Positions 17,888-26,698 of a stretch of 64,000 nucleotides of DNA are shown piece after piece (the stretch's first letter is position 1; every line of letters begins with the position of its first letter). The stretch comes from Stenotrophomonas sp. SAU14A_NAIMI4_5. Lineage in GTDB: Bacteria; Pseudomonadota; Gammaproteobacteria; Xanthomonadales; Xanthomonadaceae. The translations under genes were made by a program, and so were the position numbers. Where the stretch lies: the NCBI RefSeq assembly GCF_003086795.1, contig NZ_CP026003.1:4287169-4351168 (forward strand). The letters run 5' to 3'. The notes below the pieces were generated by a model. The model was not told the origin of the DNA. It saw only the letters and a list, made by a program, of their open reading frames with translations, and did not search any database.

Positions 17888-18444
17888 TTCAGCTTCCTCA
17901 GTTTCAGTGCCACCACGATCTGCAGCAGGCCATACAACAGGCTGCCGATGCCGATCCACAACGTGGTGACAGCCACCCCGGCCAGCGGGTTGGCCGCAAA
18001 CAGCAGGCCCAGCACGATGGCCAGCACGCCGCTGAGGATCAGCACCCATTCGCCCTGGATGTGCCTGCGCACGCGGACGGCGAACACGATGCGGTAGATG
18101 CCCGCCACCAGCAGCCAGGCGGCCAGCAGCAGCACCAGCACGCTGGCGGTGGCCAACGGGTTGATCACCGCCAGCGTGCCGAAGCCCAGCGACGCCACCG
18201 CGTACAGCAGCAGCCAGCCGCGCGGCGCGCCACTGCCACCGCTGATCAGCGCGAGCAGGCTGATGACCCCTTCAACGATGGCCATCAGGCCCAATGCCCA
18301 GGCCAGCGCGGTGGCTGCGGCCATCGGCCAGCCGATCGCGGTGATGCCGAAGCCCAGCGCGACCACGCCATACAACAGCAGGATCCACCAGCTGCGGCCG
18401 ATGGCCGACAACAACGGCGACGGTGAGGATTCGGGAGACAGCAT
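17884..18444 (-). CDS. HdeD-family (DUF308) membrane protein
   Basis: About 186 residues with six hydrophobic segments arranged as three hairpins (SWWILLLYGVVALGFGITAI, ALAWALGLMAIVEGVISLLA and so on), typical of HdeD/DUF308 inner-membrane proteins linked to acid resistance in enterics. AAGGAG lies five bases before the ATG at 18444. It is translationally coupled to the following lipoprotein gene through a GTGA overlap. Role in this organism unknown. Confidence 0.85.
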   Translation of the reverse strand: MLSPESSPSPLLSAIGRSWWILLLYGVVALGFGITAIGWPMAAATALAWALGLMAIVEGVISLLALISGGSGAPRGWLLLYAVASLGFGTLAVINPLATASVLVLLLAAWLLVAGIYRIVFAVRVRRHIQGEWVLILSGVLAIVLGLLFAANPLAGVAVTTLWIGIGSLLYGLLQIVVALKLRKLK

Positions 18445-18569
18445 GACCACTCCTTCGATCAGGTTCCGTGCCCCATCCTAGCGCCCGCCTCGTTGATGAC
18501 ACCATCACGGCACCCGCGCGCAGACCTGTCGGCCTCCGCTGCGTGGCGTCGATTGGTTGAATCGACGGG

Positions 18570-18637
18570 GTAGAGTCGACCGTTGGTCGACTGTCTTTCG
18601 ATCCGGATAGTGCTAGTCGACTAACAGTCGACTCTAC
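18570..18637. repeat. Pair of inverted SMAG/REP palindromes
   Basis: The first unit (18570-18594) begins GTAGAGTCGACC; the second (18615-18637) ends GTCGACTCTAC in the opposite orientation, so the two could fold into one larger hairpin. They fill the intergenic space between the HdeD-like gene and comF. Confidence 0.9.
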
Positions 18638-18662
18638 CGATGTGCATCACAGGCACGGGCAC

Positions 18663-19376
18663 TCACGGCACCCGCGCGCAGACCCATACGCGCACCTCCG
18701 CCGCCCCCACCAGCCGCAGCGTCTCCGCCACTTCCAGCACCGTGCTGCCGGTGGTCATCACATCGTCCACCACGGTCAGGTGCGGTGGCACCGCACCCCG
18801 CACATCGAAGGCGTCGAACAGGTTCTCGCGACGCTGCTCGGCGCTGCGCTCCGACTGCGGTGCTGTATGCCGGCGCCGGTACAGGCCGCGCCACACCGGC
18901 TGCCGCAGCAGCCGGCACAGCTCCCCGGCCTGGTCATAGCCGCGTTGGCGCAGCCGACGCGGATGCAACGGCACCGGCACCAGTAGCGGGCAGGCCCACG
19001 GTGGCGGCCTGCGCTGCATCAGCTGGGCAAGCAGGCGACCCGCCGCGAGGTCCCGATGGAATTTGTAGCGCACCAGCAGCTGGTCCACCGGCGGCAGGTA
19101 CAGCAGGCTGGCATGGGTGGCAGCCTGTGGCGGCGGTTCCTCGCGGCAGGTGCCGCAGACCGGCAGCGCGCTGTCCGGCAACGGCAGTGCGCAGCGCAGG
19201 CAGGCGCGGCCAGACCAGGGCATCTCGGCCAGGCAGGCGGCGCACAGATCCAGGCCATCGTGGCCGGGATCGTCGCAGACCAGGCAGCGCAGCGGCAGCA
19301 GCAGGCGCAGTGCGGAATGCAGATGGTCTGCGAGAGCGTGGGGAAGGCGCATGCCGCAGGGTTGCCGTACCAGCAT
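18663..19376 (-). CDS. comF: ComF/GntX-family phosphoribosyltransferase-like protein
   Basis: About 237 residues. The N-terminal zinc region has CLVC, CAAC, CLRC and CGTC pairs, followed by a type I PRTase fold ending with the PRPP-loop-like VVDDVMTTGSTVLEVAETL near residue 205. VPVPLHPRRLRQRGYDQA is a family hallmark. ComF proteins support DNA uptake or use of exogenous DNA; the enzymatic activity is unclear. The start may instead be the ATG at 19352. Neither start has a clear ribosome site. Confidence 0.88.
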   Translation of the reverse strand: MLVRQPCGMRLPHALADHLHSALRLLLPLRCLVCDDPGHDGLDLCAACLAEMPWSGRACLRCALPLPDSALPVCGTCREEPPPQAATHASLLYLPPVDQLLVRYKFHRDLAAGRLLAQLMQRRPPPWACPLLVPVPLHPRRLRQRGYDQAGELCRLLRQPVWRGLYRRRHTAPQSERSAEQRRENLFDAFDVRGAVPPHLTVVDDVMTTGSTVLEVAETLRLVGAAEVRVWVCARVP

Positions 19377-19436
19377 GCGGAAACCATCGGTGAAGCCCCC
19401 ACGCCTGCGTCAGCCAAAGGCCGGTCAAGCGCTCCG

Positions 19437-20348
19437 CTACGTTTCGCCCGCCAGCGACGGCGGCAGCACCTGCCCCAGCCAATCAATGAACACCCGCAGC
19501 CGCGGCGTCACATGCCGGTTGTTCGGGTACACCACGTGGAACGGGTACGGCGCCGGTCGCCATGGCTGCAGCACTTCCACCAGCGCCTTGCTGCGCAACG
19601 CATCGCCTGCCGCGTAGCTGAAGGTCTGCACCAGGCCCATGCCTGCAACGGCGGCGGCCAGATGGGCGTTGCTTTCGTTGATGCCGATGCGGTGCTCGGC
19701 CTTGATCTCGAACGCACCGTCCTCGCCACGGAAGCGGAACGGTACCGCGCGTCCATTGGACGGCAGCAGGTAGCTGACCAGCCGATGGCCGTTACGCAGC
19801 TCCTCCGGGTACGCAGGAATGCCGTGTGCCTTCAGGTAACGCGGGCTGGCGCAGGTGATCAGGTGCGCGTCGCCCAGGTGACGGGCCACCAGCGTGGAAT
19901 CATCCAGCGCGCCGCCGCGGATCACGCAGTCCACGTTCTCGCTGATCAGGTTCACCGAGCGGTCGGACACGCCCAGTTCGATGCGGATGTCCGGGTAGCG
20001 CGCCATGAAATCGGGCAGCACCGGAATGAGCACGTCGCGTGCGGTGGAGCCACCGATGTCCACGCGCAGCAGCCCGCGCGGTGCACCGCGTGCGGCGCTG
20101 AACGAGGCATCGACATCCTCGAGGTCGCGCAGCAGGCGCCCGGCCTTCTCGTAATACGCCTGGCCTTCGGCGGTGACCGCCACGCGCCGCGTGGTCCGCT
20201 GCAGCAGGCGCACGCCGAGGTGGGTTTCCAGTTCGCGTACCAGCTTGCTCAGCGAGGTGGTGGGTATGTCCAGCGAATCAGCGGCGCGGGTGAAGCTGCC
20301 GGCCTCGACGACGCGGGCAAAGGCACGGATGGCAGTGAGCTGGTTCAT
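19437..20348 (-). CDS. LysR-family regulator
   Basis: About 303 residues. The helix-turn-helix at residues 1-60 reads LTAIRAFARVVEAGSFTRAADSL then TTSLSKLVRELETHLGVRLL, and the effector domain follows. It is divergent from the SDR gene at 20475 across about 126 bases, the usual arrangement for a LysR activator and its target. The AT-rich stretch near 20350-20400 probably holds the shared promoter. The inducer is unknown. Confidence 0.92.
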   Translation of the reverse strand: MNQLTAIRAFARVVEAGSFTRAADSLDIPTTSLSKLVRELETHLGVRLLQRTTRRVAVTAEGQAYYEKAGRLLRDLEDVDASFSAARGAPRGLLRVDIGGSTARDVLIPVLPDFMARYPDIRIELGVSDRSVNLISENVDCVIRGGALDDSTLVARHLGDAHLITCASPRYLKAHGIPAYPEELRNGHRLVSYLLPSNGRAVPFRFRGEDGAFEIKAEHRIGINESNAHLAAAVAGMGLVQTFSYAAGDALRSKALVEVLQPWRPAPYPFHVVYPNNRHVTPRLRVFIDWLGQVLPPSLAGET

Positions 20349-20474
20349 GCCGCCGATTATGCACACACATGCACAGTCATTGTCATTGCGCAGGATTTAT
20401 CGCAGCCGCGCCGCCGCCCATCATTCTCCCACCCGCTGCCACCCCTCCCCCGGCAGCCCTTACAGGAGAACACC

Positions 20475-21224
20475 ATGAGCACTGATTTCAACGGCAAGAT
20501 CGCCCTCGTCACCGGCGGCACCACCGGCATCGGCCTGGCCACCGCCCAGCACCTGGCCAGCCTCGGCGCCAAGGTCTTCATCACCGGCCGCCGCCAGCCG
20601 GAACTGGATGCTGCCGTCGCTGCCATCGGCGCGCAGGCCACCGGCATCCGCGCCGATGCCGCGCAGCCCAGCGACCTCGATGCGGTCTACGCCCAGATCG
20701 CCCGCCAGGCCGGCCGCCTGGACATCCTGTTCGCCAACGCCGGTGGCGGCGACATGCTGCCGCTGGGTGCCATCACCGAAGAGCACTTCGACCGCATCTT
20801 CGCCACCAACGTGCGCGGCGTGCTGTTCACCGTGCAGAAGGCGCTGCCGTTGCTGGTCGATGGCGCTTCGGTAATCCTCACTGGCTCGACGGTCTCGATC
20901 CAGGGCACGGCCAACTTCAGCGTGTACAGCGCCAGCAAGGCTGCCGTGCGCAACTTCGCCCGCTCGTGGGCGCTGGACCTGGAGGAGCGCCGCATCCGGG
21001 TGAACGTGGTCAGCCCCGGCCCGATCCGCACCCCCGGCCTGGGCGACCTGGTGCCCGACGAAGCACGCCAGGGTCTGTTCGATCACCTCGCCGCACAGGT
21101 ACCGCTGGCCCGCCTCGGCGAACCGCAGGAAGTGGCCAACGCCGTGGCTTTCCTGGCCTCGGATGCGTCCAGCTTCGTCAACGGCATCGAGTTCTTCGTC
21201 GATGGCGGCATGGCCCAGGTGTAA
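20475..21224 (+). CDS. Classical SDR oxidoreductase
   Basis: A 249-residue short-chain dehydrogenase. TGGTTGIG (cofactor loop) is near residue 14, NAGG near 89, the catalytic Ser region ILTGSTVS near 136, YSASK (Tyr/Lys) near 152 and SPGPIRTPG near 182. AGGAGA lies just before the ATG. The Arg after the second strand (TGRR) suggests NADP(H) preference. It is likely controlled by the divergent LysR gene. Substrate unknown. Confidence 0.92.
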   Translation: MSTDFNGKIALVTGGTTGIGLATAQHLASLGAKVFITGRRQPELDAAVAAIGAQATGIRADAAQPSDLDAVYAQIARQAGRLDILFANAGGGDMLPLGAITEEHFDRIFATNVRGVLFTVQKALPLLVDGASVILTGSTVSIQGTANFSVYSASKAAVRNFARSWALDLEERRIRVNVVSPGPIRTPGLGDLVPDEARQGLFDHLAAQVPLARLGEPQEVANAVAFLASDASSFVNGIEFFVDGGMAQV

Positions 21225-21254
21225 TGCCGGCCAGCCACTGCGATCGGGTTTGAA

Positions 21255-21587
21255 TCAGCGCTGCCGGCCCAGGCCGGCATGCGCTTGCTGATACAGGATG
21301 TGCGTCAGCTCGTACTGGTTGCAGGCTCGCTCCGGCAGCGCACCGTCTTCTCCGGGGACACTCACTTCGAATCCCTCTTCCACATCCTCGTAGTAGAGCC
21401 ACCCGTCAGCGAGATGGGCGACCACCCAGACCGGTTCGACCCCACCCAGGCGATGCAGCGGCACCGTATGGAACAGCACGCGTAGTGTGGCGAAGGCAGC
21501 CTGCTGGTCGGGCGTGCAGTCGCCGAGCTGCTTCGCGACCAGCGCTTCCATCTCCGCCCGCGTAAGCGGCCGCCACGGACCCGTCAT
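21255..21587 (-). CDS. Hypothetical small acidic protein
   Basis: About 110 residues from the ATG at 21587, four bases after the upstream gene's stop, so it belongs to the same leftward cluster as the CbrC-like gene. It contains VWVVAHLADGWLYYEDVEEGFEVS, a compact acidic beta-rich stretch, with no signal peptide or membrane segment. I do not recognise the family. An immunity- or adaptor-like role would be a guess. Confidence 0.6.
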   Translation of the reverse strand: MTGPWRPLTRAEMEALVAKQLGDCTPDQQAAFATLRVLFHTVPLHRLGGVEPVWVVAHLADGWLYYEDVEEGFEVSVPGEDGALPERACNQYELTHILYQQAHAGLGRQR

Positions 21588-21591
21588 GCCG

Positions 21592-22026
21592 TCAGTCCTT
21601 GCCCGAAGACGACTGTTGTGCCATCGCCTTCGCACGCATGCGCAGGCGCTCGTTGCTGGCCTTGAAGGTTTCCACCAGCGCATCGCAGGCCGCCTTGGAG
21701 GCACCGCAGCGCACCTGCATAGCCACACTGACGTCGCCATCGTGCGAGACCAGCTCGCGGCGCACGATCGACGGATGCCAGCCATTAGCGGGCGTGGTGA
21801 CCGACCAGAACACCTGCTCCTGGAAGTCCTGCAGCACCACCCAGTCGTTCTCCTCGCGCTCGCGTACGTGCGGCAGCGCGCGCAGGGCCTTCAATGCTTC
21901 ATCGGGTGTTGCATAGGGAATGGAAGCACCACGTGCCTCCTGCGCACCCGCCTGCTGCATGCACGCCAGCAGGCCGGCGGTCACGGCCGCCAGCAGCCAC
22001 CGGTGAACGGGATATCGTTCCTGCAC
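21592..22026 (-). CDS. Hypothetical secreted protein
   Basis: About 144 residues from a GTG at 22026 with AGGAG nine bases upstream. A signal peptide (WLLAAVTAGLLACMQQAGAQ) is followed by a small domain with DEALKALRALPHVRER, VLQDFQEQVFWSVTTPANGWHPS and two cysteines (VRCGASKAAC). The C-terminus is Lys/Ser rich. It is probably periplasmic. It sits between the CbrC-like gene and an uncharacterised protein with short spacings, suggesting co-transcription. Function not recognised. Confidence 0.65.
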   Translation of the reverse strand: MQERYPVHRWLLAAVTAGLLACMQQAGAQEARGASIPYATPDEALKALRALPHVREREENDWVVLQDFQEQVFWSVTTPANGWHPSIVRRELVSHDGDVSVAMQVRCGASKAACDALVETFKASNERLRMRAKAMAQQSSSGKD

Positions 22027-22041
22027 GTGATTCCGCTCCTG

Positions 22042-22587
22042 TCAGTCGCAGTCCTGGTAGCCACCCACTTCGCCACAGTGCCTGCAACGGAACAGGTAGG
22101 CCGTCGGTGATCCGTCCTTGTCCAACGCAGCCAGGAAATGCTGCCACTGCGGCCCGTCGTCCAGCCCGGTGCTGTCCTGGATCGCCGCCACGGCGGCTTC
22201 ACCGTGTGCTTCCAGTTCGGCGCGACCGGCGCGGCCGATGAACTGCGCCGCATCCCCGCAGTGGGTCCACCACTGTTCCTGCTGCCAGCCGTTGAAGCCG
22301 GGCGTGCGCTGCGCGATCACGTCGATGATCTCCTCATCGACTTCATCCCACTCGCCGCCACCACCGACGCCTTCCTCATCACTGAAGATGACGCCCAGTC
22401 GCTCGTGCGCGGAGCCATCGGCGATGCACCACGGGCAGATTTCGTGCCCGTACTCTTCTTCGGCATAGACCGGCCCGGTGTAGACGTAGCCACGCGACTG
22501 CCCGCAGCACACGCACGGCGTGTCGGCAGCCACCACGCTGCCGGTGGCGATCGGATCGGGGTGGTAGGTGAAGCGCGGCAGATCCAT
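22042..22587 (-). CDS. cbrC: CbrC-family protein (UPF0167)
   Basis: About 181 residues. It opens with LPRFTYHPDPIATGSV and carries CVCCGQ, ICPWCIADGSAHE and a final CRHCG, giving three cysteine pairs that could bind zinc; PGFNGWQQEQWWTHCGDAA is a family hallmark. CbrC is a CreBC-regulated protein linked to colicin tolerance in E. coli, but its biochemistry is unknown. It is first of a three-gene leftward cluster and divergent from bioB. Confidence 0.85.
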   Translation of the reverse strand: MDLPRFTYHPDPIATGSVVAADTPCVCCGQSRGYVYTGPVYAEEEYGHEICPWCIADGSAHERLGVIFSDEEGVGGGGEWDEVDEEIIDVIAQRTPGFNGWQQEQWWTHCGDAAQFIGRAGRAELEAHGEAAVAAIQDSTGLDDGPQWQHFLAALDKDGSPTAYLFRCRHCGEVGGYQDCD

Positions 22588-22640
22588 GGCAGTTCCTTTG
22601 CTGGGCGGCCCAGTGTAGCGGTGCGGTCAGGGCCGATAAC

Positions 22641-22674
22641 CTGTAAACCTAAATAGAAAAATTGAAGTTGACAG
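22641..22674. promoter_or_regulatory. BirA biotin operator
   Basis: CTGTAAACC (22641-22649), 16 bases, then AGTTGACAG (22666-22674). The known operator is TTGTAAACC-N16-GGTTTACAA, so the left arm matches 8 of 9, the right arm 6 of 9, and the spacing is exact. It lies 57 bases before bioB, where BirA-biotinyl-AMP would block transcription. Confidence 0.8.
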
Positions 22675-22731
22675 CCTCTGTCAACCCACCCACACTGCCG
22701 CCCTCGCTCCACGCCCTTCCAAGGTCCCGCC

Positions 22732-23775
22732 ATGGCTCCCGCCATCCGCCACGACTGGCAGCACGATGAACTGCAGGCGCTGTTCGACCTGCCCCTGCCC
22801 GAACTGCTGTTCCGCGCCGCCAGCGTGCTTCGCGCGCACTTCGATCCGGCCCAGGTGCAGGTGTCCACGCTGCTGTCGGTGAAGACCGGTGGCTGCCCGG
22901 AAGACTGCGCGTATTGCCCGCAGGCGCAGCGCTACAGCACCGGCGTGAGCGCGCAGAAACTGATGGATACCGATGCCGTGCTGGCCAAGGCACGCCAGGC
23001 CAGGGCCGCCGGTGCGTCGCGCTTCTGCATGGGCGCAGCGTGGCGCTCGCCGAAGGACCGCGACATTCCGAAGGTGGCTGCGATGATCGCCGGCGTGAAG
23101 GCGCTCGGCCTGGAAACCTGCGCCACCCTCGGCATGCTCAGTGGTGACCAGGCGCGCGCGTTGAAGGATGCCGGCCTGGACTACTACAACCACAATCTCG
23201 ATACCGCGCCGGACTGCTACGATTCGATCATCCACACGCGCCAGTACCAGGACCGCCTGGACACGCTGGGCCACGTGCGCGATGCTGGACTGAAGACCTG
23301 CTGCGGTGGCATCGTCGGCATGGGTGAGACGCGTGCGCAGCGCATCGGCCTGCTGCTGGCGCTGGCCACGCTGCCGGCCCATCCCGATTCGGTGCCGATC
23401 AACAAGCTGGTGCAGGTGGCCGGTACGCCGCTGCATGGCAGCGCGGAACTGGACCCGTTCGAGTTCGTGCGGATGATCGCGGTGGCACGCATCGCGATGC
23501 CGCATTCGATGGTGCGGCTGTCGGCCGGTCGCGAAGCCATGAGCGATGAGTTGCAGGCGCTGTGCTTCCTGGCCGGTGCCAACTCGATTTTCTACGGCGA
23601 GAAGCTGCTGACCACCGGCAACCCGGAAAGCGAGCGCGACCTGGCCCTGTTCGCGCGCCTGGGCCTGCAGCCGATGCCCGTGCAGGTGGACGCCGATGGC
23701 CACGACCACGGCGGTACCGTGAACGCCGATATCAGCGCCGATGGCCCCGACTGTGGCTGCGCCCACGCCGCGTGA
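22732..23775 (+). CDS. bioB: Biotin synthase BioB
   Basis: A 347-residue radical-SAM enzyme. The [4Fe-4S] motif CPEDCAYC is near residue 54, followed by [44 protein letters not shown] and [15 protein letters not shown]. It inserts sulfur into dethiobiotin to make biotin. The C-terminus has an extra Asp/His/Cys-rich tail ([15 protein letters not shown]) that may bind metal. It heads the biotin cluster and is preceded by the BirA operator. Confidence 0.97.
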   Translation: MAPAIRHDWQHDELQALFDLPLPELLFRAASVLRAHFDPAQVQVSTLLSVKTGGCPEDCAYCPQAQRYSTGVSAQKLMDTDAVLAKARQARAAGASRFCMGAAWRSPKDRDIPKVAAMIAGVKALGLETCATLGMLSGDQARALKDAGLDYYNHNLDTAPDCYDSIIHTRQYQDRLDTLGHVRDAGLKTCCGGIVGMGETRAQRIGLLLALATLPAHPDSVPINKLVQVAGTPLHGSAELDPFEFVRMIAVARIAMPHSMVRLSAGREAMSDELQALCFLAGANSIFYGEKLLTTGNPESERDLALFARLGLQPMPVQVDADGHDHGGTVNADISADGPDCGCAHAA

Positions 23776-23854
23776 CATGCCGCGTGATCGGGGCGTCGAG
23801 CAGGCGTGGCGGCAACGCGCTACCCTAGCCGCCCCGTCGTCGCCTGAAGCCAGC

Positions 23855-25078
23855 ATGGCCCGCCCCGACCTGACCGCCCGCCTCCAAGCCCAGCGCGCGT
23901 TGCGCGATGCACAAGGCCGTCGCCGCCCGCGGCGCACGGTCACCCGTCGTGATGGCGTGCGCCTGGAAATTGACGGGCGCTGGTTGACCGGGTTCTGCAG
24001 CAATGACTACCTGGGCCTGGCCCAGCAGTTCAGCGTGGTCAACGCGCTGCAGGATGCGGCCGCACGCGATGGCACAGGCGCCGGTGCCTCGCACCTGGTC
24101 TGCGGCCACCACGCGCTGCACGACGCGCTGGAACGCGAAGTGGCCGACTGGCTCGGCTATCCGCGCGCCCTGCTGTTCGGCAGTGGCTTCGCCGCCAACC
24201 TGGCGGTGCAGCAGGCGCTGCTGAGCGAAGAGAACGACGTCTGCGTGCAGGACAAGCTCAACCACGCCAGCCTGCTCGATGCCACGCGGCTGGCCGGTGC
24301 GCGCCTGCGCCGCTACCCGCACCTGGATCCGGAAGGCGCCATGCGCCAGCTCAAGCACGCGCCCGAAGGTGCGGCGATGCTGGCCACCGATGGTGTCTTC
24401 AGCATGGACGGCGATGTTGCACCGCTGCGTGCGCTGTCGCTGGTCGCGCGCCTGCAGCAGGCCCTGTTCTACGTGGACGACGCGCATGGCGTAGGCGTGC
24501 TCGGCGATGGCCGTGGTGCCGTCGCCACCGCCGGCCTGGGCGTGGACGACGTGCCGCTGCAGCTGGTCACCCTGGGCAAGGCGCTGGGCAGTGCCGGCGC
24601 GCTGGTGCTGGGCCGCGAAGATCTGGTCGAGCACCTTTCCGAAACCGCACGCCCCTACATCTACACCACCGCCCTGCCGCCGGCCCTGGCCGCCTCGGCC
24701 CTGGAAGCGGTGCGCCTGGCCCGCCGCGACCATTGGCGCCGGGCCAAGCTGGCCGACCTGATCGCCCTGTTCCGCGGTGAAGCGCGCCGCCATGGCCTGG
24801 ACCTGATGGCCTCGGAAACCCCGATCCAGCCGCTGCTGTGTGGCGATGACCACACCGCCGTGGCGATGTCGCAGGCGCTGGAGCAGGCCGGCTGGCTGGT
24901 CGGCGCGATCCGTCCGCCGACGGTGCCCGAAGGCAAGGCGCGGCTGCGCGTCACCCTGTCGGCACTGCATACGCCGGAACAGGTGCGCGAGCTGGTCGAA
25001 GCCATCGCCCAGGCGCGCGGCCGCGTCGCTGCCGGGCCGAGCGAAGCGCTGCCGCCTGCCTTGCCCGCGCTGGCCTGA
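23855..25078 (+). CDS. bioF: 8-amino-7-oxononanoate synthase BioF
   Basis: About 407 residues, an alpha-oxoamine synthase. [57 protein letters not shown] and [16 protein letters not shown] (Schiff-base Lys) are all present. It condenses pimeloyl-ACP with alanine. The ATG at 23855 was chosen because the family begins just before this residue and the upstream frame crosses the short bioB-bioF gap. Confidence 0.97.
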   Translation: MARPDLTARLQAQRALRDAQGRRRPRRTVTRRDGVRLEIDGRWLTGFCSNDYLGLAQQFSVVNALQDAAARDGTGAGASHLVCGHHALHDALEREVADWLGYPRALLFGSGFAANLAVQQALLSEENDVCVQDKLNHASLLDATRLAGARLRRYPHLDPEGAMRQLKHAPEGAAMLATDGVFSMDGDVAPLRALSLVARLQQALFYVDDAHGVGVLGDGRGAVATAGLGVDDVPLQLVTLGKALGSAGALVLGREDLVEHLSETARPYIYTTALPPALAASALEAVRLARRDHWRRAKLADLIALFRGEARRHGLDLMASETPIQPLLCGDDHTAVAMSQALEQAGWLVGAIRPPTVPEGKARLRVTLSALHTPEQVRELVEAIAQARGRVAAGPSEALPPALPALA

Positions 25079-25097
25079 CCCGCACGCGTCGTACCCC

Positions 25098-25877
25098 ATG
25101 CATATCGACGTCACCGGCCACGGGCCGGACCTGGTTCTGATCCACGGCTGGGCCCTGCAGGGCGGCGTGTTCGCGCCGCTGGTGCAGCGCCTGGCCGACC
25201 GTTTCACCCTGCACCTGGTCGACCTGCCTGGCCATGGCCACAGCCGCGACGACGCCACGCCGCTGCGCCTGCCGCACGTGGTCAACGCCATTGCCGCGGC
25301 CACGCCGCCGGCGGTGTGGTGCGGCTGGTCGCTGGGCGGGCTGTTCGCCCTGCATGCGGCGGCCACCCTGCCGAAGGTGCGCGGGCTGGCGATGATCGCC
25401 GCCACGCCGCGTTTCGTGCGCGGCGAGGATTGGCCGCACGCGGTGGAACCAGTGGTGTTCGAGCAGTTCGGGCGTGACCTGGCCACGGACTTCGGCGGCA
25501 CCCTGGAGCGCTTCCTGGCGTTGGACGTGATGGGTTCGGCACATGCCCGCGAGGAGCTGCGCACCCTGCGCCAGCGCCTGGTCGAGCGCGGTGCCCCCAG
25601 CGAGCGCGCCCTGCTGGAAGGCCTGCGCCTGCTGGAAGGTACCGACCTGCGTGGCGCCCTGCCCACGCTGGGCAGGCCCAGCCTGTGGATCGCCGGCCAG
25701 CGCGACCGTCTGGTATCGCCGGCCGCGATGCAGGCCGCCGCCGCGCTGGCCCCGGGCGCGCAGGCGCTGACCGTCGCCCACGGCGGCCATGCGCCCTTCC
25801 TCGGCCACGCCGACGAGGTGGCCGCTGCCCTGCAACACTTTGTTGCCGGCCTGTCACCGGCCGATGGCGGACAATGA
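25098..25877 (+). CDS. bioH: Pimeloyl-ACP methyl ester esterase BioH
   Basis: About 259 residues, alpha/beta hydrolase. The oxyanion strand is LVLIHGWALQG, the nucleophile elbow GWSLGG (Ser near 80), the Asp in AGQRDRLVS near 205 and the His in HGGHAPF near 233. It removes the methyl cap placed by BioC. It lies 19 bases after bioF. Together with bioC in this cluster it completes the BioC-BioH route to pimelate. Confidence 0.95.
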   Translation: MHIDVTGHGPDLVLIHGWALQGGVFAPLVQRLADRFTLHLVDLPGHGHSRDDATPLRLPHVVNAIAAATPPAVWCGWSLGGLFALHAAATLPKVRGLAMIAATPRFVRGEDWPHAVEPVVFEQFGRDLATDFGGTLERFLALDVMGSAHAREELRTLRQRLVERGAPSERALLEGLRLLEGTDLRGALPTLGRPSLWIAGQRDRLVSPAAMQAAAALAPGAQALTVAHGGHAPFLGHADEVAAALQHFVAGLSPADGGQ

Positions 25878-25906
25878 GCACTTTCCGCATTCGGCAGGGT
25901 TGACGC

Positions 25907-26686
25907 ATGGATCTCGGTATTTCCGGCCGCTGGGCACTGGTCTGCGGCGCAAGCAAGGGCCTCGGCCTGGGCTGCGCGCGCGCCCTCGTGGCCGAAGGCG
26001 TGAACGTGGTGATCGTGGCCCGTGGCGAAACTGCCCTGCAGGCTGCCGCTGAAGAACTGCGCGCCCTGCCCGGTGCCGCCGAGGTGCGCACCGTCGCCGC
26101 CGACGTCACCACCGAGGCCGGGCGCACGCAGGCGCTGGCCGCCTGCCCGCAGGTCGACATCCTGGTGACCAACGCCGGTGGCCCGCCGCCGGGCGACTTC
26201 CGCACGTTCGAGCGCGACGACTGGATCGCCGCGCTGGATGCCAACATGCTGGCCCCGATCGCGCTGATCCGCGCCACGGTGGACGCGATGATCGCGCGCG
26301 GCTTCGGCCGCATCGTCAACATCACCTCGTCCTCGGTGAAGGCACCGATCGACACGCTGGCACTGTCCAACGGCGCGCGCAGCGGTCTCACCGGCTTCGT
26401 CGCCGGGCTGGCACGGCGCACGGTCGGCCACAACGTCACGATCAACAACCTGCTGCCCGGCCAGTTCGACACCGACCGCCTGCGCGCCAACTTCGCCCAC
26501 GCTGCGGGCCAGGACGGCGACGTGCAGGCGGTGGCCGACCGCCGCCGCCAGCAGATCCCCGCCGGCCGCTTCGGCACGCCGGACGAATTCGGCGCCGCCT
26601 GCGCCTTCCTGTGCAGTGCACAGGCCGGTTACCTCACCGGGCAGAACCTGCTGATCGACGGCGGCGCCTACCCCGGTACGTTCTAA
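25907..26686 (+). CDS. Atypical SDR protein inside the biotin operon
   Basis: A 259-residue Rossmann protein with cofactor loop GASKGLGLGCA near residue 14, NAGGPPPGDF near 89 and a C-terminal DGGAYPGTF. The usual catalytic Tyr-x3-Lys after the Ser region (NITSSSVKAPIDTLAL) is replaced by SNGAR, so ordinary SDR chemistry looks unlikely or rearranged. A subgroup of SDR-like proteins shares this LSN..R..L pattern. It lies 30 bases after bioH and 13 before bioC, implying co-transcription. A role in biotin or fatty acid metabolism is inferred from position only. Confidence 0.85.
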   Translation: MDLGISGRWALVCGASKGLGLGCARALVAEGVNVVIVARGETALQAAAEELRALPGAAEVRTVAADVTTEAGRTQALAACPQVDILVTNAGGPPPGDFRTFERDDWIAALDANMLAPIALIRATVDAMIARGFGRIVNITSSSVKAPIDTLALSNGARSGLTGFVAGLARRTVGHNVTINNLLPGQFDTDRLRANFAHAAGQDGDVQAVADRRRQQIPAGRFGTPDEFGAACAFLCSAQAGYLTGQNLLIDGGAYPGTF

Positions 26687-26698
26687 GAGACTTCCGCA

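Noticed and set aside
17417..18049. A longer N-terminal extension of the SecD-head-like lipoprotein
   Set aside because: The extension overlaps the HdeD-like gene in another frame and would bury the lipobox; the GTG at 17887 gives a normal lipoprotein signal.
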